64,000 nucleotides of DNA from DATHRK01 sp035513295 (lineage in GTDB: Bacteria; Gemmatimonadota; Gemmatimonadetes; Longimicrobiales; RSA9): contig DATKCH010000103.1 of assembly GCA_035513295.1 (NCBI GenBank), forward strand, positions 4,439 to 68,438, given 5' to 3'. The stretch's first letter is position 1. Each line of letters opens with the position of its first letter. Under the pieces are notes generated by a model that did not search any database, was not told where the DNA came from, and saw nothing but the letters and a program-made list of their open reading frames with translations. Positions 24,645-33,985 of the stretch are shown piece after piece. The translations under genes and the position numbers were made by a program.

Positions 24645-26725
24645 GCCCGGAGGCAGTTCCCCCACCATCCGGGCGCCCCCGGGGCCGCCGTGGCTTGCTC
24701 GGGCGCGCGGCGGCGCCGTGCGCCACGCTCCTGTGCGCCGCCGCCATCGATGCCTCCCCCGCGCACGCGCAGGAACCGGACTCGGTCGTAGCGTTGCCTG
24801 CGATCCTCGTGTCCAGCTTTCCGCTGCCGATGTCCCTGGCCGCAGCTCCCGCCGCGATCTCGCTCGTGCGCGGCGCCGACGCGTCGCGGGCGCGACCCGG
24901 AGTCGGCCTCGGCGGTCTGCTGGACCGCGTCCCCGGGGTGCAGGTCGACAACCGCCACAACGACGCCCTCGACGAGCGCGTCGCGATACGGGGGTTCGGG
25001 GCGCGGTCGCAGTTCGGCGTGCGCGGGCTCGCGGTGACCGTGGACGGAGTACCCGCGACGCTGCCCGACGGCCAGACCGCGCTCAGCCACCTGGACCCCG
25101 CGTCGATCCGTCGCGTCGAGGTCTTGCGGGGCCCGGCCTCGACGTTCGTGGGCAACGCTGGGGGAGGGGCGTTGAGCATCGAGACCCGGCCGACGGCGGA
25201 AGGGGTCGCCGGCAGGGTCCTGGGCGGCGCCGACGGGCTGTTCCGACTCGACGCGGAGGCGGCCGGGCGGATGCGCGGGGCGCTCGTGTCCGGCCGGCTC
25301 GCCCGCCGGCGCGTCGACGGATACCGGGAGCACGCGGACGCAGACAAGACGTGGGCGTCGGGTCACCTGGAGGCTCCCGCTGGTCCCGGCAGCGTGCGCG
25401 TCGACGTACACGGCGTCGCCTACGAGGCGCGCAACCCCGGCTCGCTCTCCGACTCGGCCCGGATCGCGGACCCGCGCGCGGCCTTTCCGGGCAACGTCGC
25501 GCAGGGCACCGGCGAGGACGCCGCGCAGGCGCAGCTCGGCGCCGGCTGGTCGGGAGCGCTGGCGGGGGGCGAATGGGACGCCGGGGCGTGGCTGCTGCGC
25601 CGGGAGGTGGACAACCCGATCCCGGTCGCCATCGTGGACCTTTCGCGCACGGCCGCCGGCGTGCGCTTCCGGCACCGGCGACGCTCCGGGCGACTCGCCT
25701 GGGCCGCCGGCCTCGACCTGGGCCAACAGCGCGACCGGAGGCGCAACTTCGCCAACGACGCCGGCTCCCGCGGCGACCTCTCGCTGGACCAGCGCGAGCG
25801 GGTGCGGTCGGTCGCCTCCGTGGCGCACGCCCTGGCGGAGCTCGGGCGGCTGCGCGTGTCCGCGGCGGCCCGCTGGGACGTGGTCAGCTTCGACGTGCGC
25901 GACTTCCTGGATGACGCGGACGGGGCGGACCCGGGCGGACGCCGCACGCTGTCGGCGCTCAGTCCCGCCGCCGGCCTCTCGTGGGACGCGCGCGCACTGA
26001 CGCTGTTCGCGAACCTGTCCACCGCGTTCGAAACGCCGACCACCAGCGAATTCGCGAACGATCCGGGAGGCGGAGGCTTCAACGCCGATCTCGATCCGCA
26101 GCGCACCGTCGGCGCGGAGATCGGCGCACGCGGCCGGTCGCCGGCGTTGCGTGGCCTCCGCTGGGAGGCCGTCGTCCACCACGCCCGCGTCGCGGACGCG
26201 CTGGTGCCGTTCGAGGGGGTGGCGGGGCGGACGTTCTTCCGCAACGCGGGCCGGACGCGTCACGCCGGTGTCGAGCTCGCGCTCGCGGGCGAGCCCTCAG
26301 CCGCCGTCTCTGCGCGCGCGTCCTGGTCGTGGACGCGCGTCGATTTCCGCGAGTTCCGGACGGACGGCTCCGACCTGCGGGGGAACATGGTGCCCGGGGT
26401 GGCTCCCCACCGGCTGGAGGCGGCTGTCGCGGTGCGCGCGGCGGGCGGATTCGCGGAGCTGGAGCTGCGTTACCGGTCGCGCACCGCGACCGACGACGCG
26501 AACACGGCGTTCTGGCCCGCGCACATGGTCGCCGACGCGCGCGCCGAGGCGCCCCCGGCGCGCTTCGCCGGGCTGCACCTGCGGCCGCAGGCCGGCGTCC
26601 TCAACCTCGCCGACCGCTCCTACGTGGGGTCGATCGTCCCCAACGCCTTCGGGGGCAGGTACTACGAGCCGGCGCCGGGACGGACGTGGTACGCGGGCGT
26701 GGCGTTGAGCGTCGGGGGAAGGTGA
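24641..26725 (+). CDS. TonB-dependent outer-membrane receptor
   Basis: A 694-residue outer-membrane beta-barrel. The GTG at 24641 overlaps the preceding stop. It has a signal peptide (Arg-rich start, then LLCAAAIDASPAHAQE), a plug domain with LGGLLDRVPGVQV, VAIRGFGARSQFGVRG, and SIRRVEVLRGPAS, and a 22-strand-type barrel with alternating aromatic strands. It ends in a typical C-terminal aromatic strand (GRTWYAGVALSVGGR). No TonB-box stands out, and no cognate TonB-ExbBD is in the window. Substrate unknown; a siderophore, metal complex or oligosaccharide is possible. Coupling to the kinase/STAS genes suggests a carbohydrate-linked substrate, but this is inference. Confidence 0.9.
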   Translation: MSPEAVPPPSGRPRGRRGLLGRAAAPCATLLCAAAIDASPAHAQEPDSVVALPAILVSSFPLPMSLAAAPAAISLVRGADASRARPGVGLGGLLDRVPGVQVDNRHNDALDERVAIRGFGARSQFGVRGLAVTVDGVPATLPDGQTALSHLDPASIRRVEVLRGPASTFVGNAGGGALSIETRPTAEGVAGRVLGGADGLFRLDAEAAGRMRGALVSGRLARRRVDGYREHADADKTWASGHLEAPAGPGSVRVDVHGVAYEARNPGSLSDSARIADPRAAFPGNVAQGTGEDAAQAQLGAGWSGALAGGEWDAGAWLLRREVDNPIPVAIVDLSRTAAGVRFRHRRRSGRLAWAAGLDLGQQRDRRRNFANDAGSRGDLSLDQRERVRSVASVAHALAELGRLRVSAAARWDVVSFDVRDFLDDADGADPGGRRTLSALSPAAGLSWDARALTLFANLSTAFETPTTSEFANDPGGGGFNADLDPQRTVGAEIGARGRSPALRGLRWEAVVHHARVADALVPFEGVAGRTFFRNAGRTRHAGVELALAGEPSAAVSARASWSWTRVDFREFRTDGSDLRGNMVPGVAPHRLEAAVAVRAAGGFAELELRYRSRTATDDANTAFWPAHMVADARAEAPPARFAGLHLRPQAGVLNLADRSYVGSIVPNAFGGRYYEPAPGRTWYAGVALSVGGR

Positions 26726-26748
26726 TCCGAGCGCGGTCGCGCGCCGGG

Positions 26749-27531
26749 TCAGGTGACCTCGGCGGTCCGGTTCGTGGCCTTGAGAGCGGCGAGCACCGCC
26801 GCGCTCTCGGGACGGCCGTCCACGGCGTGCGCGCCGGCAAGCTGGCGCGCGTTCCGACCCAGCTCGGGGGCCAGCGCCGACGACGTCACGAGGACGATGG
26901 CGCGGTCCAGCGCCCGCACCACGGTCGCCGACTCCAGCTCCAGTACGAGCGCGCCTTCCAGGGCGACCTCCACCGCCTGGAGCGCGGCCCGCGCCGCCGC
27001 GCGGATTGGTCCCAGGCCGAGGTCCGGCTCCGTGGCCTCGCCCAGGCACTCCACTCCGTCCCGTTCCACGCGCACCGCGGCGATCACCTTGCCCGACTCC
27101 CGCCGCACCTCGAGCGCGGTGAGCGTCACGCGTTCGCCCTCCGCCGCGGGCGCGTGTTCCGCGAAGGCGCGCGCGCCAGGCCGGACGCGGGCCGATGGCA
27201 TCGACACGGGGCCGCGAGCGGGGAGGCCGGCGGGCGGCTCGACGGCGGGCAGCGCGAGGGTGCGCCCGGTGCCATCCGCCAGGAGGGGCAGCGCATCGGG
27301 GGCCGCCACGCGCAGCTGCGCGATGCTGATGATGCGCTGGTCGAGGGGTATTCCCAGGCGCTCCTCGAGCAACTCGCGGATGTCCGTCGCGAGGTCCCGA
27401 GGCTCCGGGCCGGGCCGGATCAGCAGGTGCACCTCGCGGGGGTCGCCGTACACGTCCTCGCGGACGAAGGCGTCGACCACCGAGGGCAACTCGCGCAGGA
27501 TGGCTTCCGCCCGAGCCTTGGTTCCGGACAT
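26749..27531 (-). CDS. Two-domain protein of unknown function; C-terminal domain shared with the 932-1369 protein
   Basis: A 260-residue soluble protein with no export signal. The N-terminal domain (about 1-70: ELPSVVDAFVRED, EVHLLIRPG, DIRELLEERLGIPLD, then IISIAQL) resembles a small alpha/beta domain I have seen in unannotated proteins but cannot name. A Pro/Gly-rich linker (about 75-150) leads to a C-terminal domain (about 155-260) that aligns by eye with the protein after guaB. It is convergent with the TonB receptor and divergent from a cystathionine gamma-synthase family gene. Function unknown; the fold could be a ligand-binding or protein-interaction module. Confidence 0.75.
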   Translation of the reverse strand: MSGTKARAEAILRELPSVVDAFVREDVYGDPREVHLLIRPGPEPRDLATDIRELLEERLGIPLDQRIISIAQLRVAAPDALPLLADGTGRTLALPAVEPPAGLPARGPVSMPSARVRPGARAFAEHAPAAEGERVTLTALEVRRESGKVIAAVRVERDGVECLGEATEPDLGLGPIRAAARAALQAVEVALEGALVLELESATVVRALDRAIVLVTSSALAPELGRNARQLAGAHAVDGRPESAAVLAALKATNRTAEVT

Positions 27532-27601
27532 GCGGTTCCCGGGTGCTGGTTCGGCGGGAGGTTCCCTTGAGAGTTGGGATCGCGCACGTTCCCGTCAAGG
27601 G

Positions 27602-27631
27602 TTGGCCGGTTCGCGAAACGCGCGCTACCAT
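27602..27631 (+). promoter_or_regulatory. Candidate promoter of the cystathionine gamma-synthase family gene (divergent region)
   Basis: TTGGCC (27602-27607), 18 bases, then TACCAT (27626-27631), 36 bases before the ATG. In the same divergent gap a minus-strand TTGACG (27593-27598) could be the -35 of the opposite gene, but no good -10 follows it. Confidence 0.45.
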
Positions 27632-27666
27632 CGGAGCTTGCACGCCCTGACCACGAGATCTTCGCC

Positions 27667-28830
27667 ATGAGCGCTCCACGCGAGCCCCGTCCCGATCCCG
27701 GACCCTCCACCCTGGCGGTCCACGCCGGCGGGCCATCACCCAGTCCCGGCGCGCCCGTCGTCGCTCCGGTCGTTCATTCCGCGACGTTCTTCTACGCGGA
27801 GGAAGGCGACGGCGAACTCCGCTACACGCGCTACCTGAACAACCCGACGCTCGAGGCCGTCGCGCGCCGGGTCGCGGCGCTGGAGGGCACCGAGGCTGCT
27901 CTGGTGACGAGCAGCGGCATGGCCGCCATGGCCATGACGCTGCTGGCCCTGACGCGCGCCGGCGATCACATCGTGGCCGCGCGCGACCTGTACGGCGGCA
28001 CGGTGACGCTCCTGAGCGAGGAGCTGCCCCGCCTGGGAATCGAGACCACCTTCGTTCCGGGCGACCCCACGTCGGCCCTGCGGCCCGAAACGAAGGCGAT
28101 CGTCATCGAAGTGCCCTCCAACCCCGTCATGCGCGTCCCCGACCTGCCGGGCATCGCCCGCGCCGCGCGCGCGGCAGGCGTCGCCCTCGTCGTGGACGCC
28201 ACGTTCGCGTCACCGGTGAACCTGCGCGCCGCCGACCACGGGGCATCGGCGGTGGTGCACAGCGGCACGAAGTACCTGGGCGGCCATTCGGATGTGACCG
28301 CCGGCGTGGTCGCCGGTGACGCCGAGCTGATCGCGTCGGTCCGCCGGAGGGTTCGGTCGTTCGGGCCTGTGCTGGATCCGGGGGCCGCGGCCACCCTGGA
28401 GCGGGGGATGAAGACCCTGGCCGTCCGCGTCCAGCGGCACAACGCCAACGCTGCCGCTCTCGCGGACTGGCTGGCGGCCCACCCCGCGGTCGAATCCGTA
28501 AGCTACCCGGGCCGCGCGGACCACCCCGACCACGAACGTGCCGCCGCCCTCATGAGCGGCTTCGGCGGCATGCTCGGGTTCGCCGTGCGCGGCGGCGACG
28601 AGGCCGCGCTGCGGGCGCTCAGGCGTCTCAGGATCCTGCGGGTCGCGCCGAGCCTGGGCAGCGTCGAGTCGCTCGTGTCGATGCCGCGCTACACGTCGCA
28701 CGCGTCGCTGACCGACCCGGAGCGCGCCGAACGCGGGATCCCGCCGGGCTACGTGAGGGTCTCCGTGGGGGTCGAGGACCTGCAGGATCTGCGGGAGGAT
28801 CTGGCCCGCGCGCTGGAGCCGGAACGCTGA
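27667..28830 (+). CDS. PLP-dependent cystathionine gamma-synthase/lyase family enzyme
   Basis: A 387-residue trans-sulfuration-family PLP enzyme. The ATG at 27667 is preferred to the upstream in-frame start, which adds an Arg-rich stretch lacking in the family. Motifs: RYTRYLNNPTLEAVA (family Tyr and Arg for phosphate binding), ALVTSSGMAAMAMTL, and the PLP Lys in VHSGTKYLGGHSD. GSVESLVSMP is the C-terminal region. It is one of two paralogues in the window (the other is 53547-54701). Substrate (cystathionine, homoserine ester or methionine) cannot be assigned from the sequence. A penicillin-acylase family gene follows after five bases. Confidence 0.9.
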   Translation: MSAPREPRPDPGPSTLAVHAGGPSPSPGAPVVAPVVHSATFFYAEEGDGELRYTRYLNNPTLEAVARRVAALEGTEAALVTSSGMAAMAMTLLALTRAGDHIVAARDLYGGTVTLLSEELPRLGIETTFVPGDPTSALRPETKAIVIEVPSNPVMRVPDLPGIARAARAAGVALVVDATFASPVNLRAADHGASAVVHSGTKYLGGHSDVTAGVVAGDAELIASVRRRVRSFGPVLDPGAAATLERGMKTLAVRVQRHNANAAALADWLAAHPAVESVSYPGRADHPDHERAAALMSGFGGMLGFAVRGGDEAALRALRRLRILRVAPSLGSVESLVSMPRYTSHASLTDPERAERGIPPGYVRVSVGVEDLQDLREDLARALEPER

Positions 28831-28835
28831 AGCGG

Positions 28836-31313
28836 GTGGCCGCGGGCCTGGCCGCGTTGAGCGCGCTCGCCGTGACGGCGGCGGGCGCCGGATGGCTGTA
28901 CCTGGGGCGGTCGGTGCCCGAGGAGTCGGGCACTTTCGCGCTGACCGGGCTGGCGGCGCCCGTCGAGGTGTGGCGGGATTCGCTGGGCGTGCCGCACGTG
29001 TGGGCCGAGACGGAACGCGACCTCGCGTTCGTCCAGGGGTGGCTCCACGCGCGCGACCGCCTGTGGCAGATGGAGGTGCTGCGGCGCGCCTCGCAGGGGC
29101 GGCTGTCCGAGATGTTCGGCGCGGCCACGGTCGACTCCGATCGCTTCCTGCGCGCGCTGGGGCTGTGGCGGGCGGCGATCGCGGGCGCGGACGCGCTCGA
29201 TCCGGACGCCCGGGCGCTGATCGAGGCGTACGCCGCCGGCGTCAACTCCTGGCTGAGCGGGCGCGACCGGCCGTTGCCGCCCGAGTTCTCCCTCGTCCGG
29301 GTAGAGCCCGAGCCGTGGTCCGCCGCCAACGTCATCGCGCTGGAGAAAGTGATGGCGATGGACCTGGCGCTGTACGGAACCACCGCGAACGTCGCGCGCG
29401 CGACGGCGCGCCTGGGCGAAGCGCGTGCGCGCATGCTGACCCCGCCCTATCCCGAGTGGGGCGAGACGATCCTGCACGACCACCCGACCGCGGCGGCAGT
29501 CGGGGAGCGCCTCGACCTGGAGCGAGCCGCGGCGGGGGGCCGCGCCGTTCGTGGCCTGGCCGGCGCGGCCCCCGATCGCGAGGCCTCGTCGCGGAGCGCG
29601 CCGGCCGATCCGCCGCCGCCGCTTCCCCCGGAAGTCCCGACGCACGCGGCGGAGGCGCTCGCGCTGGGCGCGGTGGCGCACGCGTCCAATTCCTGGGTCG
29701 TGGGGGGCGCGCACACCGCGTCCGGGAAGCCGATCCTGGCCAACGACATGCACCTCGCGCTGCGCGCGCCGAGCCTCTGGTACCTGATGGCGTTGCACGT
29801 CGGAGACGGGGAACTGGACGTCGTGGGGATGACGCTGCCCGGCGCGCCGTTCGTGATCGCCGGCCACAACCGCGCGGTGGCGTGGGGGTTCACCAACGCG
29901 ATGGTCGACGACGTGGACCTGTTCGAGGAGCGCTCGGATCCCTCCGATCCCGCGCGCTACCTCGTCCCCGGCGGCGCCGCCGCGTTCGATACCGCGGTGG
30001 AGCTCGTGCACGTGAAAGGGCGCGAGCGACCGGACACGATGCGGCTCCGGTTCACCAGGCACGGGCCGGTGCTGAGCGACGTCGAGGACCTGGGCGCCGG
30101 GGGGCGAATGCTGGCGCTGCGCTGGGTGGCTCACGAGCCCTCGCGCACCTTCGCCGCGCTGCGCGCGATGAACCGCGCCACGACCGGCGCCGACCTCGCG
30201 GCAGCCGTCGCCGACTTCACCAACCCGCACCAGAACGTCGTCTACGCGGACACCGCCGGCGACTGGGGGTACGTGATGGGCGGCAGGGTGCCCCTGCCCG
30301 CGAACGGCAGCGGGCCTCCCCTGCGGCCGGTGCCCGGCTGGACCGGAAACTGGGACTGGACGTCGTACCTGCCGCGCGAGCGACATCCCGCGGCGCGCGC
30401 GCCGGAGCGCGGCTGGATCGTGACCGCGAACAACCGCCAGACCGCCGCCGAGGTGGGAGATCGCATCACGTCCCGCTGGTTCGGGCCCTGGCGAGCGGCG
30501 CGGATCACGCGGATGATCGTGGATTCCGTCGCCGCGGGCGCGCGGCTGTCCGCCGAAGGCGTACACGCGATGCAGCTCGACGTGCTCGATGCGCACGCCG
30601 AACGGTATCGCTTGCTGGCGACGGAAGCCGCCTCGGAGGCCGGTTTGGACGGTGCGGCCGCCGCGCTGCGCGGCTGGGACCTGCGCGCCAGCGGCGACTC
30701 TCACGCCGCGGCTCTCTACTACCTGTGGCTGGAGGGCGTCCAGCGTGGCCTCTCCCGGGACCTGTACGATGGCGGCGGCTGGTCCTGGATGCCGTCGGCC
30801 GCGGTCGACGACGTCCTCGAGCGCCGGGCCGTTCCCTGGGCCCCTCCGGCCGAAGCCCGCGCGCGCTTCGCCGGGATCTTGCGGAGGGCGGCGGAGTACG
30901 CGGATTCGGTCGTCGGGGGGCGCCCGTGGGGACAGCTGCACTCGGTGCGCGCCGAGCACGCGTTGGGCACCGTCGCGGCGCTCGAGTCGGTTTTCGACCT
31001 GAACGTCGGGAACGTGCCCCACGAGGGCTCCCGGACGACGGTGAACGTGGCGCACTACACGGGCGGCGGGGCGCGCAAGGTGTCCGCCTACGGACCCAGC
31101 CAGCGGCACGTCGTGGACATGGCGGACGTGGATGGGACGGGCGGCTTCATCCTGCCCACTGGACAGTCGGGCAACCCGATGAGCGAGCACTACTCGGATC
31201 AGTTCGGACGCTGGCGGGAGGGCGGCCTGTGGCGCATCCCGCTGGAACGCGGCGCGGCCGAGGCGCGCGCCGTCCACCGCCTGCTGCTGGTGCCGAGGGA
31301 CGGCGGCGCGTGA
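28836..31313 (+). CDS. Penicillin acylase (S45) family N-terminal nucleophile hydrolase
   Basis: An 825-residue precursor with an N-terminal hydrophobic segment (about 3-22), so probably exported or membrane-anchored. The alpha-chain region (VEVWRDSLGVPHVWAET, FVQGWLHARDRLWQM) is followed by a linker and the autoprocessing site ASNSWVVGG, with Ser at about residue 284 as the N-terminal nucleophile after cleavage. The beta chain has NPHQNVVYADTAGDWGYVMGG and GQSGNPMSEHYSDQFGRW near the end. These enzymes hydrolyse amides such as acyl-homoserine lactones or N-acyl compounds; the substrate is unknown. It overlaps ypdA by a GTGA. Confidence 0.92.
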   Translation: MAAGLAALSALAVTAAGAGWLYLGRSVPEESGTFALTGLAAPVEVWRDSLGVPHVWAETERDLAFVQGWLHARDRLWQMEVLRRASQGRLSEMFGAATVDSDRFLRALGLWRAAIAGADALDPDARALIEAYAAGVNSWLSGRDRPLPPEFSLVRVEPEPWSAANVIALEKVMAMDLALYGTTANVARATARLGEARARMLTPPYPEWGETILHDHPTAAAVGERLDLERAAAGGRAVRGLAGAAPDREASSRSAPADPPPPLPPEVPTHAAEALALGAVAHASNSWVVGGAHTASGKPILANDMHLALRAPSLWYLMALHVGDGELDVVGMTLPGAPFVIAGHNRAVAWGFTNAMVDDVDLFEERSDPSDPARYLVPGGAAAFDTAVELVHVKGRERPDTMRLRFTRHGPVLSDVEDLGAGGRMLALRWVAHEPSRTFAALRAMNRATTGADLAAAVADFTNPHQNVVYADTAGDWGYVMGGRVPLPANGSGPPLRPVPGWTGNWDWTSYLPRERHPAARAPERGWIVTANNRQTAAEVGDRITSRWFGPWRAARITRMIVDSVAAGARLSAEGVHAMQLDVLDAHAERYRLLATEAASEAGLDGAAAALRGWDLRASGDSHAAALYYLWLEGVQRGLSRDLYDGGGWSWMPSAAVDDVLERRAVPWAPPAEARARFAGILRRAAEYADSVVGGRPWGQLHSVRAEHALGTVAALESVFDLNVGNVPHEGSRTTVNVAHYTGGGARKVSAYGPSQRHVVDMADVDGTGGFILPTGQSGNPMSEHYSDQFGRWREGGLWRIPLERGAAEARAVHRLLLVPRDGGA

Positions 31314-32308
31314 TCGACGTTCTCGTCATCGGCGCGGGGCCCTGCGGGCTGTCGGCGGCCGTGGCGGCGACCCGGACCGGGCTGCGCACCGTGGTCATAG
31401 AGAAGGGGTGCGTGACCAACTCCATCTCCCTGTACCCCACCTACGGGACCTTCTTCAGCACGGCCTCCAAGCTCGAGCTGGCCGATCTGCCGTTCATCAT
31501 CTCCGCGGACAAACCCACGCGCCGGGAGGCGCTCGCCTACTACCGGCGCGTCGTCTCGCACTTCGACCTGGACGTGCGCCAGTACGAGCGCGTCCTGCGC
31601 GTGGACGGAGAGGAGGGCGCGTTCTACATGAGCACGCGCCGGCACACGGGGGAGGAAGGGGCCTACCGCGCGCGCTGGGTGGTCGTCGCGACCGGCTATT
31701 TCGACACCCCCAACCTCCTCGGGGTGCCCGGAGAGGACCTGCCGCACGTCTCGCACTACTACAGGGAGGGCGCGCCCTACTTCGAGCAGGACTGCGTCGT
31801 CGTCGGCGGGGGCAATTCCGCCGCGGAAGCGGCGCTGGACCTGTACCGGAACGGCGCCCGCGTGACCCTCGTGCACTTCCTGGAGGGGATGGACGACGGA
31901 GTGAAGCCGTGGATCCTGCCGGACCTCACGAACCGCTTCGCCGACGGGGCGATCGCGACGCGATGGAGCCGGCGGGTCGAGCGCATAGAACCCGGCCGGA
32001 TCGCCCTGACCGGACCCGGCCGGGAATCGGAGCAGCTCGCCGCCGACTGGGTCTTCGCGATGACTGGCTGGACTCCGGATCCGGTTCTCCTGCGCGAGAT
32101 GGAGGTCCCCGTCGACCCGGAGACCCACGTGCCCGCGCACGACCCCCGGACCATGGAAACCGAGCGCCCCGGAGTGTTCATCGCCGGCGTCATCGCGGCG
32201 GGAAGCAACAAGACCTTCATCGAAAACGGGCGCCTGCACGGGCCCGTGATCGCGCGCGCGCTGGCGGACCGGCGGCACGGGCCCGGTCGCGTGCGCTCCG
32301 CGTCCTGA
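31310..32308 (+). CDS. ypdA: YpdA-type FAD-dependent bacillithiol disulfide reductase (putative)
   Basis: A 332-residue flavoprotein with a GTG start overlapping the previous stop. The FAD motif VLVIGAGPCGLSAAVA carries the Cys (about residue 12) that is characteristic of YpdA in bacillithiol-producing bacteria. The NAD(P)H fold begins VVVGGGNSAAEAALD, and WVVVATGYFDTPN, MTGWTPD and GVFIAGVIAAG match the family. YpdA reduces bacillithiol disulfide with NADPH. No bacillithiol biosynthesis gene (bshA/B/C) is in the window. The annotation implies the organism makes a bacillithiol-like thiol, which is inference. It lies between an acylase and pruA. Confidence 0.88.
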   Translation: MIDVLVIGAGPCGLSAAVAATRTGLRTVVIEKGCVTNSISLYPTYGTFFSTASKLELADLPFIISADKPTRREALAYYRRVVSHFDLDVRQYERVLRVDGEEGAFYMSTRRHTGEEGAYRARWVVVATGYFDTPNLLGVPGEDLPHVSHYYREGAPYFEQDCVVVGGGNSAAEAALDLYRNGARVTLVHFLEGMDDGVKPWILPDLTNRFADGAIATRWSRRVERIEPGRIALTGPGRESEQLAADWVFAMTGWTPDPVLLREMEVPVDPETHVPAHDPRTMETERPGVFIAGVIAAGSNKTFIENGRLHGPVIARALADRRHGPGRVRSAS

Positions 32309-32363
32309 CGCCGTTCCGGGCCATCTACCGGCGCCGGGGCCGAGCCGAATAGCGAGGGAGACG

Positions 32364-33917
32364 ATGCTGCCAGAGTTCCGCAACGAACCGTTCACCGACT
32401 TCGACGATCCCGAGAACGCGCGCCGGATGGAGGAGGCCCTGGACAGGGTCCGAGGCGAGCTCGGCCGCACCTACCCGATGGTGATCGGCGGGGAAGAGGA
32501 GAAACTGGCGGACACCTTCGACTCGGTGAACCCGGCCGAGCCGCTGCAGGTGATCGGACGATTCCCGAACGGGGGCGCGGAGCACGCCGATCGCGCGATC
32601 GAGGCGGCGGAGCGCGCATTCGAAGCCTGGCGGCGCGTGCCCGCGGCCGAACGCGCGCGCTACCTCGTGGACGCCGCTGCGGCGATGCGGGAGCGGAAGT
32701 TCGACCTCGCGGCGCTAATGGTGCTCGAGGTGAGCAAGAGCTGGGCGGAGGCCGACGGGGATGTCGCCGAGGCGATCGACTTCGCCGAGTACTACGCGCG
32801 CCAGATGCTCCGCCTCGCCGAGGGGGCGGAGACTTCCGAGTGGCCCGGCGAGGACAACCGCATGGTGTACATCCCGCTGGGCGTGACCGCGGTCATCCCG
32901 CCCTGGAACTTCCCGCTCGCGATCATGGCGGGCATGACCCTGGCGGCGCTGGTGGCAGGCAACACCGTGGTGCTCAAGCCCGCCGAACAATCCCCCACGA
33001 TCGCGGCCTGGTTCGTGGACATCATGCGCGAGCTCGGCCTGCCCGACGGCGTTCTCAATTTCGTCACCGGGCCCGGCGAGGTCGTGGGGGAGCGCATGGT
33101 GGACCACCCGCGCACGCGCGTCGTCGCGTTCACCGGCTCCAAGGCCGTGGGAACGCGCATCTACGAGCGCGCCGCGCGCGTGCACCCCGGGCAGAAGTGG
33201 CTCAAGCGCGCGGTGCTGGAGATGGGCGGCAAGGACGCCCTGGTCGTCGACGAGACCGCGGACCTCGACGCCGCCGCCGCGTCCATCGTCGCGTCCGCGT
33301 TCGGGTTCCAGGGACAGAAGTGCTCGGCGTGCTCGCGCGCGATCCTGGTCGAGGACGTCTACGACGAAGTCGCCGAGAAGGTCGTGTCGAGAGCGCGCGA
33401 GCTCCGCGTCGGGGACCCCTCGAAAGCCGGCAGCTTCATGGGCGCGGTCATCGACGACGAGGCGTTCGAGAAGATCAAGGGTTACATCGCGATCGGGAAG
33501 GAGGAGGGCCGCCTGCTGCTCGGCGGCGACGCCACCGAGCCGAGCGACGGCTACTTCGTCGAGCCCACCGTCATCGGCGAGGTCGCCCCGGACGCGCGCC
33601 TGGCTCAGGAAGAGGTTTTCGGGCCGGTGCTGGCGCTGATCAAGGCCGCCGACTACGAGGACGCGCTGCGCATCGCGAACTCGACGGAATTCGGGCTCAC
33701 CGGCGGCGTGTTCTCCGACGACCGCGACCGGCTGGAGCGGGCCCGCGAGGACTTCCACGTGGGCAACTTGTACCTCAACCGGAAGATCACCGGCGCGCTG
33801 GTGGGGGTACAGCCGTTCGGCGGCTTCAACATGTCCGGTACCGACTCCAAGGCGGGCGGACCCGACTACCTGTTGCTGTTCACGCAGCCCAAGACCATCT
33901 CCGAGCGGGTCGACTAG
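32364..33917 (+). CDS. pruA: L-glutamate gamma-semialdehyde dehydrogenase
   Basis: Oxidises glutamate-5-semialdehyde (from proline or arginine breakdown) to glutamate with NAD+. The 517-residue length and sequence match the RocA/PruA monofunctional class: PPWNFPLAIMAGMTLAALV, FTGSKAVGTRIYE, Glu of LEMGGKDALVV and catalytic Cys of FQGQKCSACSR (about residue 320), then EEVFGPVL and GVQPFGGFNMSGTDSK. No proline dehydrogenase lies next to it, so the upstream enzyme must be elsewhere. A 55-base gap separates it from ypdA; a promoter was not obvious. Confidence 0.95.
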   Translation: MLPEFRNEPFTDFDDPENARRMEEALDRVRGELGRTYPMVIGGEEEKLADTFDSVNPAEPLQVIGRFPNGGAEHADRAIEAAERAFEAWRRVPAAERARYLVDAAAAMRERKFDLAALMVLEVSKSWAEADGDVAEAIDFAEYYARQMLRLAEGAETSEWPGEDNRMVYIPLGVTAVIPPWNFPLAIMAGMTLAALVAGNTVVLKPAEQSPTIAAWFVDIMRELGLPDGVLNFVTGPGEVVGERMVDHPRTRVVAFTGSKAVGTRIYERAARVHPGQKWLKRAVLEMGGKDALVVDETADLDAAAASIVASAFGFQGQKCSACSRAILVEDVYDEVAEKVVSRARELRVGDPSKAGSFMGAVIDDEAFEKIKGYIAIGKEEGRLLLGGDATEPSDGYFVEPTVIGEVAPDARLAQEEVFGPVLALIKAADYEDALRIANSTEFGLTGGVFSDDRDRLERAREDFHVGNLYLNRKITGALVGVQPFGGFNMSGTDSKAGGPDYLLLFTQPKTISERVD

Positions 33918-33945
33918 GCTACCCATCGGGACACGATCCACGTAC

Positions 33946-33963
33946 ATTATCCGAAGCGATAAT
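33946..33963. promoter_or_regulatory. AT-rich inverted repeat, possible operator before the NifU-like gene
   Basis: Perfect 6-base inverted repeat ATTATC - CGAAGC - GATAAT, 22 bases before the ATG of the NifU-like gene, in an AT-rich patch unusual for this GC-rich DNA. A symmetric AT-rich site ahead of an Fe-S assembly gene invites comparison with Fe-S- or iron-responsive repressor sites (IscR/Rrf2, Fur), but the spacing matches none exactly. Confidence 0.4.
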
Positions 33964-33985
33964 CACTATTGGTTGGCGTCGATCC

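Noticed and set aside
28749..31277. An 842-residue minus-strand frame opposite the penicillin acylase gene
   Set aside because: It has no recognisable domain and is an antisense shadow of a certain gene.
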